Assembly (NCBI RefSeq): GCF_030499515.1
Contig: NZ_JASTWJ010000001.1
Coordinates: 4,444,001-4,508,000 of the forward strand
Length of the DNA stretch: 64,000 bases
Direction of reading: 5' to 3'
Source: Streptomyces sp. DT2A-34
GTDB taxonomy: Bacteria; Actinomycetota; Actinomycetes; Streptomycetales; Streptomycetaceae
The position numbers and the translations under genes were made by a program. Below, piece by piece: positions 8,388 to 17,011 of this stretch (position 1 is the stretch's first letter; the number at the start of each line of letters is the position of its first letter). Under the pieces are notes generated by a model, which searched no databases, was not told the origin of the DNA, and worked only from the letters and a program-made list of their open reading frames with translations.

Positions 8388-9593
8388 TCAGCCCGCTCTG
8401 AGTGCCATGGTCATCGCCTCCACCGCGAGCAGCGGTGCCACATTGCGGTCGAGGGCGTCGCGGCAGGCGGCGATCGCCTCGATCCGGCGCAGCGTGGACT
8501 CCGGGGCGCTGTCGCGGGCGAGGCGCTCCAGAGCGTCCTCGGCATCGGTGTTGGCGAGGGCCACGCGGGAGCCGAGCTGGAGGGCGAGGACATCGCGGTA
8601 GAAGGCGGTGAGGTCGGTCAGCGCCAGGTCGAGGCTGTCGCGCTGCGTCCGCGTCCGGCGCCGCTTCTGCTTGTCCTCCAACTCCTTCATCACGCCCGCC
8701 GTGCCGCGCGGCATCCTGCCGCCCTGGACCGCGCCCAGCGCCGCCTTCAGCTCCTCGGTCTCCTTGCCGTCCATCTCCTCGGCGAGTTGCTTGGCGTCCT
8801 CGGCGGCGGCGTCGACGAGCTCCTGGGCGGCCTTGAGGCAACCGCCGACATCGCCGAGCCGGAGGGGCAGCTTGAGCACGGCGGCCCGGCGCTCACGGGC
8901 GGCCGGGTCGGTGGCCAGGCGGCGGGCCCGGTCGACGTGCCCCTGCGTGGCGCGGGCCGCGGCGGCGGCGACCTCGGGTTCGATGCCCTCCCGCCGTACG
9001 AGCATGTCGGCGACGGCGTCGACCGAGGGCGTGCTCAGGTTCAGGTGGCGGCAGCGGGAGCGGATGGTGGGCAGGACGTCCTCGATGGAGGGGGCGCAGA
9101 GCAGCCAGACCGTACGGGGGGCCGGCTCCTCAACGGCCTTCAGGACGGCATTGGCCGACTTCTCGTTCAGCCGCTCGGCGTCCTCGACGAGGATGACCTG
9201 CCAGCGGCCGTTCGCCGGTGAGGTGAACGACTTGCGGACGGTGTCCCGCATGTCGTCGGCGAGGATCTGGGTGCCGACGGCGGCGACGGTGCTGACGTCG
9301 GCGTGCGTGCCCACGAGCGCCGTATGACACCCGTCGCAGAACCCGCATCCGGGAGCGCCGCCGAGCGCCCGATCAGGACTGACGCACTGCAGAGCGGCGG
9401 CGAACGCCCGCGCCGCCTGATTCCGCCCCGCCCCGGGCGGCCCCGTGAACAACCAGGCATGCGTCATCTTGGAGGCCTCGGGGGGTGGCGCGTCGGCAGC
9501 GGCGGCGGTGACGAGGGCATCGGCGTCCCGAGCGGCAGCACCCAGCTGCTCACTCACCCTCTCCTGCCCCACCAGGTCGTCCCACACGCTCAT
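8388..9593 (-). CDS. holB: DNA polymerase III subunit delta'
   Basis: A 401-residue clamp-loader subunit that opens and loads the beta sliding clamp with gamma/tau and delta. The start is ATG 9593 (MSVWDDLVGQERV), the conserved beginning of this protein. The P-loop reads GPPGAGRN: the Lys and Ser/Thr of Walker A are replaced, in keeping with delta' not hydrolysing ATP. A zinc module with four Cys (CVSPD...CGFCDGC) follows. The sensor region (LLCAPSIEDVLPTIRSRCRHL) contains the SRC motif with the Arg finger. The C-terminus is the helical collar domain. It lies downstream of tmk in the same orientation, a common actinobacterial pairing; the 192 bp gap does not settle whether they are cotranscribed. 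Confidence 0.93.
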   Translation of the reverse strand: MSVWDDLVGQERVSEQLGAAARDADALVTAAAADAPPPEASKMTHAWLFTGPPGAGRNQAARAFAAALQCVSPDRALGGAPGCGFCDGCHTALVGTHADVSTVAAVGTQILADDMRDTVRKSFTSPANGRWQVILVEDAERLNEKSANAVLKAVEEPAPRTVWLLCAPSIEDVLPTIRSRCRHLNLSTPSVDAVADMLVRREGIEPEVAAAAARATQGHVDRARRLATDPAARERRAAVLKLPLRLGDVGGCLKAAQELVDAAAEDAKQLAEEMDGKETEELKAALGAVQGGRMPRGTAGVMKELEDKQKRRRTRTQRDSLDLALTDLTAFYRDVLALQLGSRVALANTDAEDALERLARDSAPESTLRRIEAIAACRDALDRNVAPLLAVEAMTMALRAG

Positions 9594-9785
9594 GGGTCCC
9601 GCCGCCCTTCGCTCACATTTCGCGGTGCGGGATCCATTGTGCGGGCCGGCACTGACAACGGGTGCCGGGGCGGGCAGAACCGGCACCCGGCCGACGCCGA
9701 CGAGCGCCCCAGCCCCACGCCGAGCAGCGACCCGGCCCGGCGGACCAACCGACCTCGGTGCCGCCCAGCCTCACCGCCGACGACG

Positions 9786-12700
9786 TCAGCGTCGCCGCCC
9801 GCGGCCCCCGTCCTCGTCGTACTCGTCCTCACGCGGTCCCAACAGCTCATCCGCCAGCGTGGGCAGATCATCCAGCGGCGTCTCCTCGGCCCAGTCGGAC
9901 CGCGCCCTGCGCCGAGGCGCCCCCGACTCGTCGACCTGAGGCATCTCGCGCGTACGTTCGTCGTCCCGGAAGTACCCCGGCGGGACCCGATCCGCAGACT
10001 CCGCCCCCGCCCCCGACACGGGAGGCAGCACAGCCGTCTCGTCCGCGGCCCCCGGCACCACCGGCGGAAGCACAGCCGTCTCATCGGCCGCACCAGGCGT
10101 CACCGGCGGGAGCACAGCGGTCTCGTCCGCCGCACCAGGCGTCACCGGCGGAAGAACAGCCGTCTCGTCCGCGGCCCCCGAAGGCACCGGCGGCTGCGGC
10201 AGCTTCGCCGTCACCTCGGAGTCGGACTCACCGGAAGCACGGCCACCGCCAGGACGGTCACCGGAAGGACGGCCACCGCCAGGACGGTCATCCGAAGGAC
10301 GATCACCGCCCCGCTCCTCACCCCGCACCGGCCGCAACACAGTCGTCTCGTCCGACGCCCCGCCCGGCGCCTTCCCCGGCGTCACCACCGGCGTAGGAAC
10401 CGTCGTCGCGTCCCTGAAGGCAGCCCCGGCCCCGGGCCCCGCCGGCCTCGGACCCGCCTCAGCCGCGGCCGCCGCCTGCTCCGCCAGTCGCCGTGCCTCC
10501 TCGGCCCGCAGCAGAGCCTCCTCCGCCTTGCGCTGCTTCTCCAGGCGGAGCGCCTCCGCCTCCGCGCGCAGCCGGGCCTCTTCCTCCGCCTGCTTGCGGC
10601 GCCGTTCCTCGTCGGCCTTGCGGCGCGCTTCCTCCTCGGCGCGTGCCTTCTCCTCCGCGAGGAGCCGCTGCCGCTCCTCCTCGGCACGCCGACGCGCTTC
10701 CTCAGCCCGCTGCCGGGCCTCCTCCGCCTGCCGTTCGGCCTCGCGCCGCTGCGCCTCCTCCAGCTCGCGCCGCTTGCGCTCCTCCTCCTCGGCACGCAGC
10801 CGGGCGAGCTGCTCCTGGCGCTCGCGCTCCAGGCGCTCCTCCTCGGCCTTGCGGGCAGCCTCTTCCTCGGCCTTGCGGCGGGCCTCCTCCTCGGCCTTGC
10901 GCCGAGCCTCCTCCTGGGCCTGGATCTCGGCCTCGGACAGCGGCAGCATCTGGTCGAGCCGGTGCCGGACGACGGTCGTCACGGCTTCCGGCTCCTGGCC
11001 GGCGTCCACCACCAGGTAGCGCCCGGGGTCGGCCGCGGCCAGCGTCAGGAACCCGGAGCGCACGCGCGCGTGGAACTCCGCCGGCTCCGACTCCAGCCGG
11101 TCCGGCGCCTCCGTGAACCGCTCGCGGGCGATCTCCGGCGAGACGTCCAGCAGCACGGTCAGATGCGGCGCGAGGCCGTTCGTCGCCCAGCGGTTGATGC
11201 GGGCGATCTCCGTCGGGGACAGGTCTCGGCCCGCCCCCTGGTAGGCGACCGAGGAGTCGACGTACCGGTCCGAGATCACGACCGCGCCGCGCTCCAGGGC
11301 GGGCCGGACCACGGTGTCGACGTGCTCGGCGCGGTCCGCCGCGTACAGCAGCGCCTCCGCCCGGTGCGACAGCCCCGCGCTCGACACGTCCAGCAGGATC
11401 GACCGCAGCCGCTTGCCGACCGGCGTCGCCCCCGGCTCGCGCGTGACGACGACCTCGTGGCCCTTGCCCCGGATCCACTCGGCGAGCGCTTCGGCCTGGG
11501 TGGACTTCCCGGCGCCGTCGCCGCCCTCCAGGGCGATGAAGAAGCCGGACGTCGCGGGCACCTGCTCCGGGTCGTCCCCGCCGAGCAGCGCGTCCCGCAG
11601 GTCCTGTCGCAGCGGCACACCGGAACGGTCGTCGACCTTGGCCAGCACCAGCACGGCCACCGGCAGCAGCAGCGCGCCGACCAGCATCAGCGTGAACGCC
11701 GCGCCGCCGTGCGCGAAGGTGAACTTGCCGCTCTCCAGCCGGTGCGGCCCGATGAGCGCGGCCACCAGCGGCGCGATCACCGCCCCGAGCGCCACGCACA
11801 CGCGTACCACCGCGTGGAGGTGCTCCGTCGTGCGCGGGCGCCGGAATTCCTCGGCCTCCTGGTCGAGCAGGGTGTGCCCGGTGTTTGCGGCCACGCCCGC
11901 GCCGATCCCGGCCAGCGCGACGATCAGCAGCACGGTGGTGACGTCCGGGACGAGTCCCGCGGCCAGCAGCGCGATACCGGTGAAGGCGATGGCCAGCGCC
12001 AGCAGCCGGCGCCGCGACAGGGCGGGCACCACGGAGGGCGCCGTACGGATGCCGACGACCGCACCGCCGCTCAGCGCGAGCACCAGCAGGCCGTACGTCA
12101 CCGGTCCGCCGCCCAGGTCCTTGGCGTGCAGCACGGCCACGGCGACCGCGGCGGACACCGCCCCGGCGACCGCCGCGCAGGCCGTCACCAGCAGCGGGAT
12201 GGCGCCGGTACGGCCCTTGTCGACGCCCGAGCCCGCCTTGGGGCGGCGCAGGCCCTCCAGCGGCGACCGCGCGCGCGGGGTGCGCGTGCCGGGCAGCTCC
12301 AGGAAGGTCAGCACGGACAGGGACGCGGCGAACAGACCGGCCGCGACATACGACGCGAGGGCCGCCTGGTGCTGGTCGAACCAGTCGAGTCCGGCGCCGA
12401 GCAGGTTGTTGAGCAGAGCGGCGACGACAAGCGCGGCGGCGGCCAGGGGGATCGCCACGAAGCCCGTACGCAGCGACAGGCGGCGCAGGGCGTCCATGTG
12501 GTCCGGCAGCGGTCGTACCGTCGCGCCCTCCGGCGGCGGGGGCGGCAGCAGCGCGGGCGCCGCGCTCTCCCGGCACACCGTCCAGAAACGCTCGGCGATG
12601 CCGGTGACGAAGGCGGTGACCAGCAGGACGGCCAGCGCGTTGTCCGGCGTCCAGTCGATCCACAGGGGCGCGACGATCAGCAGGGCGACCCGCAGGCCGT

Positions 12701-13070
12701 CCGCGCCGACCATGGTCCAGCGCCGGTCGAGCGGGCCCTCCTGGGAGGTCAGCGACGACAAGGGGCCCAGGAGTACGGCGCCGAAGAGCAGCGTCGCCAG
12801 GATGCGCACGCCGAAGACGGTCGCCACTGCGAACGCCACGCCCCGGTACCCCCCGCCGAACGACCCCTCCGCGATCGCCGCCTGAAGGGCCAGCAGGACC
12901 AGCACAAGGAGGGCGAGCATGTCGCCGACACCGCCCACCAACTGCGCGCTCCACAAGCGCTTGAGCTGCGGTCGGCGCAGCAGGGCGCGCACGGCACGCT
13001 CGCGGGAGTCCGCGGCAAGGGCGTCGTCGGAGGCGGGGTGGGGGGCCGTTGGCTGCTCGGCTCGCGTCAT
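9786..13070 (-). CDS. tmk: Thymidylate kinase fused to an MFS-like membrane domain
   Basis: A 1094-residue multidomain protein. Residues 1 to about 480 are membrane spans of a major-facilitator-like fold. A complete dTMP kinase (dTMP to dTDP) follows from about 505 to 715: P-loop EGGDGAGKST, the DR motif in VISDRYVDSSVAYQGAGRDL, and a lid region. Next comes roughly 140 residues of Lys/Glu/Arg/Ala-rich coiled coil (KAEEEARRK repeats), then a low-complexity tail containing four copies of DETAVLPPV. I recall this arrangement as usual in Streptomyces, while most bacterial Tmk proteins are about 210 residues. The start ATG 13070 is supported by MTRAEQPTAPHP and the closeness to topA. The role of the membrane half is unknown. 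Confidence 0.9.
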   Translation of the reverse strand: MTRAEQPTAPHPASDDALAADSRERAVRALLRRPQLKRLWSAQLVGGVGDMLALLVLVLLALQAAIAEGSFGGGYRGVAFAVATVFGVRILATLLFGAVLLGPLSSLTSQEGPLDRRWTMVGADGLRVALLIVAPLWIDWTPDNALAVLLVTAFVTGIAERFWTVCRESAAPALLPPPPPEGATVRPLPDHMDALRRLSLRTGFVAIPLAAAALVVAALLNNLLGAGLDWFDQHQAALASYVAAGLFAASLSVLTFLELPGTRTPRARSPLEGLRRPKAGSGVDKGRTGAIPLLVTACAAVAGAVSAAVAVAVLHAKDLGGGPVTYGLLVLALSGGAVVGIRTAPSVVPALSRRRLLALAIAFTGIALLAAGLVPDVTTVLLIVALAGIGAGVAANTGHTLLDQEAEEFRRPRTTEHLHAVVRVCVALGAVIAPLVAALIGPHRLESGKFTFAHGGAAFTLMLVGALLLPVAVLVLAKVDDRSGVPLRQDLRDALLGGDDPEQVPATSGFFIALEGGDGAGKSTQAEALAEWIRGKGHEVVVTREPGATPVGKRLRSILLDVSSAGLSHRAEALLYAADRAEHVDTVVRPALERGAVVISDRYVDSSVAYQGAGRDLSPTEIARINRWATNGLAPHLTVLLDVSPEIARERFTEAPDRLESEPAEFHARVRSGFLTLAAADPGRYLVVDAGQEPEAVTTVVRHRLDQMLPLSEAEIQAQEEARRKAEEEARRKAEEEAARKAEEERLERERQEQLARLRAEEEERKRRELEEAQRREAERQAEEARQRAEEARRRAEEERQRLLAEEKARAEEEARRKADEERRRKQAEEEARLRAEAEALRLEKQRKAEEALLRAEEARRLAEQAAAAAEAGPRPAGPGAGAAFRDATTVPTPVVTPGKAPGGASDETTVLRPVRGEERGGDRPSDDRPGGGRPSGDRPGGGRASGESDSEVTAKLPQPPVPSGAADETAVLPPVTPGAADETAVLPPVTPGAADETAVLPPVVPGAADETAVLPPVSGAGAESADRVPPGYFRDDERTREMPQVDESGAPRRRARSDWAEETPLDDLPTLADELLGPREDEYDEDGGRGRRR

Positions 13071-13237
13071 GCTTTCAGCCTATCGGGACCCACTGACAGA
13101 CCGGCGCGCGCGCCCGGACGTACGCGCGCCCCGACACCAAACTGATGCCGAGGCGTTCGTTTTGCGAACCGGAAGTGAAGAACCGGACCCTCAACGGGGC
13201 GCAGGGAGAGCCCTGTTGCGAGTCCGGTCCTCCCGGC

Positions 13238-16090
13238 TCAGTCCTCGCTCGCCGACTTCGAAGCCGTCGCCTTCTTCGCGACCGTCTTCTTCGCCGTCGT
13301 CTTCTTCGCGGCCGTCGTCTTCTTCGCGGCCGTCGTCTTCTTCGCCGCGGTCTTCTTGGCGGCCGTCTTCTTGGCCGGGGCGGCCTTCTTGGCGGTCGTC
13401 TTCTTCGCGGGGGCCTTCTTCGCCGTCTTCTTGGCGGGCCCCTTCGCACGCTTCTCGGCGAGCAGCTCGAAGCCGCGCTCCGGGGTGATCGTCTCGACGC
13501 TGTCGCCGGAGCGCAGGGTCGCGTTGGTCTCCCCGTCGGTGACATACGGCCCGAAGCGACCGTCCTTCACCACGACCGGCTTGCCGCTCACCGGGTCCTC
13601 GCCCAGCTCCTTCAGCGGCGGCTTGGCGGCCGCGCGCCCACGCTGCTTGGGCTGGGCGTAGATCGCCTGGGCCTCCTCCAGCGTGATCGTGAAGAGCTGC
13701 TCCTCGGACTGCAGCGAGCGCGAGTCCGTGCCCTTCTTCAGGTACGGGCCGTAGCGGCCGTTCTGCGCGGTGATCTCAACGCCGTCCGCGTCGGTGCCGA
13801 CGACGCGCGGCAGCGACATCAGCTTGAGCGCGTCCTCGAGCGTCACCGTGTCCAGCGACATCGACTTGAACAGCGAGGCCGTACGCGGCTTGACGGCGTT
13901 CTTGCCGGTCTTCGGGGTGCCCTCGGGGAGCACCTCGGTGACATACGGGCCGTAGCGGCCGTCGCGGGCGATGATCTGGTGGCCGGTCTGCGGGTCGGCG
14001 CCGAGCTCGAAGTCGCCGCTCGGCTTGGCGAGCAGTTCCTCCGCGAGCTCGACGGACAGCTCGTCCGGGGCCAGTTCCTCGGGCACGTCCGCCCGCTGGT
14101 GCTGCTCGGAGTCCTTCTCGCCGCGCTCGATGTACGGGCCGTAGCGCCCGACCCGCAGCACGATGTCGTTGCCGACGGGGAAGGACGACACCTCGCGCGC
14201 GTCGATCGCGCCCAGGTCGGTCACCAGCTCCTTGAGGCCACCGAGGTGGTCCCCGTCGCCGTTGCCCGCCTCGGCCGCGCCGCCGTTGTGCGTGCCCTCG
14301 CCGAAGTAGAAGCGCTTCAGCCACGGCACGGACTGGGCCTCGCCGCGGGCGATGCGGTCGAGGTCGTCCTCCATCTTGGCGGTGAAGTCGTAGTCGACGA
14401 GCCGCCCGAAGTGCTTCTCCAGGAGGTTGACCACGGCGAAGGACAGGAAGGACGGGACGAGGGCCGTGCCCTTCTTGAACACATAGCCGCGGTCGAGGAT
14501 CGTGCCGATGATCGACGCGTACGTCGACGGGCGGCCGATCTCGCGCTCTTCCAGCTCCTTGACCAGCGACGCCTCGGTGTAGCGGGCCGGGGGCTTGGTG
14601 GCGTGCCCGTCGACCGTGATCTCCTCGGCGCTCAGGGCATCGCCCTCGGTGACCTGCGGCAGCCGGCGCTCGCGGTCGTCGAGCTCGGCGTTCGGGTCGT
14701 CGGCGCCCTCGACGTAGGCCTTCAGGAAGCCGTGGAAGGTGATCGTCTTGCCGGACGCGCTGAACTCGACATCGCGCCCGTCGGCCGCCGTGCCGCCGAT
14801 CTTGACCGTGACCGAGTTACCGGTCGCGTCCTTCATCTGGGAGGCGACGGTCCGCTTCCAGATCAGCTCGTAGAGCTTGAACTGGTCGCCGGTCAGCCCG
14901 GTCTCGGCAGGCGTGCGGAAGCGGTCGCCGGAGGGGCGGATCGCCTCGTGCGCCTCCTGCGCGTTCTTGACCTTGCCGGCGTACGTCCGCGGGGACGAGG
15001 GCAGGTAGTCGGCGCCGTACAGCTGCGTGACCTGGGCGCGGGCGGCGGCCACGGCGGTGTCGCTCAGCGTCGTGGAGTCCGTACGCATGTAGGTGATGTA
15101 GCCGTTCTCGTACAGCTTCTGCGCGACCTGCATGGTGGCCTTCGCGCCGAAGCCGAGCTTGCGGCTCGCCTCCTGCTGCAGCGTCGTCGTACGGAACGGG
15201 GCGTACGGCGAGCGGCGGTACGGCTTGGACTCGACGGACCGGACGGCGAACTGCGTCTGCTCCAGGGCGGCGGCCAGGGCGCGGGCGTTCGCCTCGTCGA
15301 GGTGGAGGGTGTTCGCGCTCTTGAGTTGTCCCAGGGAGTCGAAGTCGCGGCCCTGCGCGACCCGCCTGCCGTCGACGGTCTGCAGGCGGGCGACCAGCGA
15401 CGACGGGTCCGACGAGTCCCCCGCGCGGCCGGTCGCGAAGGTGCCCGTCAGGTCCCAGTACTCAGCAGAACGAAACGCGATGCGCTCGCGTTCCCGCTCC
15501 ACGACGAGCCGGGTGGCGACCGACTGGACACGGCCGGCCGACAGGCGCGGCATGACCTTCTTCCACAGGACCGGCGAGACCTCGTAGCCGTAGAGGCGGT
15601 CGAGGATGCGGCGGGTCTCCTGGGCGTCGACCAGCTTCTGGTTGAGCTGGCGCGGGTTGGCCACGGCGGCCTGGATCGCGGCCTTGGTGATCTCGTGGAA
15701 GACCATCCGCTTGACCGGGACCTTGGGCTTGAGCACCTCCTGGAGGTGCCAGGCGATGGCCTCGCCCTCGCGGTCCTCATCGGTGGCGAGGTAGAGCTCG
15801 TCGGAGTCCTTCAGCAGGTCCTTGAGCTTCTTGACCTGGGCCTTCTTGTCGGCATTGACGACATAGATCGGCTCGAAGTCGTGCTCGACGTCCACGCCGA
15901 GCCGGCGGACCTCGCCGGTGTACTTCTCCGGCACCTCCGCGGCACCGTTGGGGAGGTCGCGGATGTGCCCGACGCTCGCTTCGACTACGTAGCCGGGGCC
16001 CAGGTAGCCCTTGATCGTCTTCGCCTTGGCAGGCGACTCGACGATGACGAGTCGGCGGCCGCCCTGTGCGGTCTCGCTTGTCGGGGACAA
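13238..16090 (-). CDS. topA: DNA topoisomerase I with lysine-rich C-terminal tail
   Basis: A 950-residue type IA topoisomerase that relaxes negative supercoils. I chose the TTG at 16090 (product begins MSPTSETAQGGRRLVIVESP), with GGAGAG upstream; the frame is open to 16309 but those 73 residues look non-coding. The Toprim domain contains VESPAKAKTI and TDEDREGEAIAW. The active-site Tyr is in GYITYMRTDS near residue 333. Four C-terminal repeats contain RYGPY or RFGPY, as in actinobacterial TopA, replacing zinc fingers. The last 70 or so residues are AKK/KTA repeats resembling histone H1, a tail reported to raise processivity in Streptomyces TopA. Confidence 0.95.
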   Translation of the reverse strand: MSPTSETAQGGRRLVIVESPAKAKTIKGYLGPGYVVEASVGHIRDLPNGAAEVPEKYTGEVRRLGVDVEHDFEPIYVVNADKKAQVKKLKDLLKDSDELYLATDEDREGEAIAWHLQEVLKPKVPVKRMVFHEITKAAIQAAVANPRQLNQKLVDAQETRRILDRLYGYEVSPVLWKKVMPRLSAGRVQSVATRLVVERERERIAFRSAEYWDLTGTFATGRAGDSSDPSSLVARLQTVDGRRVAQGRDFDSLGQLKSANTLHLDEANARALAAALEQTQFAVRSVESKPYRRSPYAPFRTTTLQQEASRKLGFGAKATMQVAQKLYENGYITYMRTDSTTLSDTAVAAARAQVTQLYGADYLPSSPRTYAGKVKNAQEAHEAIRPSGDRFRTPAETGLTGDQFKLYELIWKRTVASQMKDATGNSVTVKIGGTAADGRDVEFSASGKTITFHGFLKAYVEGADDPNAELDDRERRLPQVTEGDALSAEEITVDGHATKPPARYTEASLVKELEEREIGRPSTYASIIGTILDRGYVFKKGTALVPSFLSFAVVNLLEKHFGRLVDYDFTAKMEDDLDRIARGEAQSVPWLKRFYFGEGTHNGGAAEAGNGDGDHLGGLKELVTDLGAIDAREVSSFPVGNDIVLRVGRYGPYIERGEKDSEQHQRADVPEELAPDELSVELAEELLAKPSGDFELGADPQTGHQIIARDGRYGPYVTEVLPEGTPKTGKNAVKPRTASLFKSMSLDTVTLEDALKLMSLPRVVGTDADGVEITAQNGRYGPYLKKGTDSRSLQSEEQLFTITLEEAQAIYAQPKQRGRAAAKPPLKELGEDPVSGKPVVVKDGRFGPYVTDGETNATLRSGDSVETITPERGFELLAEKRAKGPAKKTAKKAPAKKTTAKKAAPAKKTAAKKTAAKKTTAAKKTTAAKKTTAKKTVAKKATASKSASED

Positions 16091-16338
16091 CTTCGCTCTT
16101 CTCTCCGGTCGACGCTGGGGCCTCCCCAGGGTCGATTGCGCCCGGGGTCGGGTGGTGGTGACGCTGCGGAGTGTGACGGTACATCCCGCCCCGTTGTCAA
16201 ACGGGAAAAGCCCGCAACGGCCACTCGAACGGTAACCCGACTTCCGCCATTCCTGCCGCCCGGAGTGCCCACCGGCCTTTTCGAGCCTTTCCGGAAGAGG
16301 CCCTCCCAATTATCGGCCGCGCAGCTCGTGGGCCGTTC

Positions 16339-16536
16339 TCAGAGGCGGGAGAAGCACCATGTTCCGGTGATCAACGCGATCACTGAGACAAGGCCCGCAA
16401 GCGTCGCAGATGCGACCGGGCTCACACTGTGGGCGACGGGTCGGCGCTGCCGAACCCGGACCGCGGTCCACACCAGCAGCCCACCTCCGAACAGGGCGAA
16501 CACCGCTCCGGCGAAGATCGCCGGTCCCCTTTCCAT
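16339..16536 (-). CDS. Small two-span membrane protein
   Basis: A 65-residue protein starting MERGPAIFAG at ATG 16536, with GAAAAGGGG upstream. Two hydrophobic segments (about 5-24 and 43-62) are joined by a basic loop containing RVRQRR, so a membrane hairpin with the loop in the cytoplasm is likely. No family recognised. It lies between topA and a decayed gene on the same strand. Confidence 0.55.
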   Translation of the reverse strand: MERGPAIFAGAVFALFGGGLLVWTAVRVRQRRPVAHSVSPVASATLAGLVSVIALITGTWCFSRL

Positions 16537-16617
16537 GGTTCCGCTTGCCCCTTTTCTCCTGTCCGTGAGTGCCCAGCCCGGCGAGGCTGACACGCGCGGA
16601 CGGCGCACAGGCGAACC

Positions 16618-16976
16618 TCAGGCGAACGCGGGGCCGACGCGGCGGCTGTGGACTCCCCGGACCGTACGACCCGACCACCACGTCCGCCCCATCGAGCCCG
16701 TCGCCCTCGCAGGCCTCGCTTGCCTCAGCGACCTCAGTCTCGCCGGGGACGGGTATCTTTCCGGCCGTCTTCTTTCCGGTCGCCTTCTGTCGTCGGTCCT
16801 GCTGATCATGCGGACGACCTCGTTGAAGTCCAGTTCCCGGTCCTGTTTGTCCGCGAACCAGCCGCACCCACCATCGCCGGGTCCGCTCCGGTCCCGGCGC
16901 ACGGATCCACTCGAATTTTGTCGCCCACAGCTTGGTGTGGTTGTCGAAGCCCTTCCTGGTCCTTCTTGTGGCTCAT
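16618..16976 (-). pseudogene. Probable decayed small gene
   Basis: From ATG 16976 (MSHKKDQEG) the minus strand carries convincing protein only in pieces in different frames. One frame gives FDNHTKLWATKFEWIRAPG and another gives WFADKQDRELDFNEVVRMIS, which is followed by Lys/Arg-rich sequence to 16618. Together these look like one short ancestral protein broken by at least two indels. I do not recognise the family, and a non-coding origin cannot be excluded. Confidence 0.35.
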
Positions 16977-17011
16977 TTCACCGGGCGCCTGAACAGTGGG
17001 CCCCAGCGGGT

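Noticed and set aside
5387..8401. A 1004-residue plus-strand open frame
   Set aside because: It is antisense to the hypothetical gene, tRNA-Thr and the aminopeptidase, with Arg/Gly/Pro-rich low-quality sequence typical of GC-rich shadow frames.
9303..13145. A 1280-residue plus-strand open frame
   Set aside because: It is the antisense shadow of holB and tmk; its His/Arg/Gln composition mirrors the coiled-coil coding of tmk.
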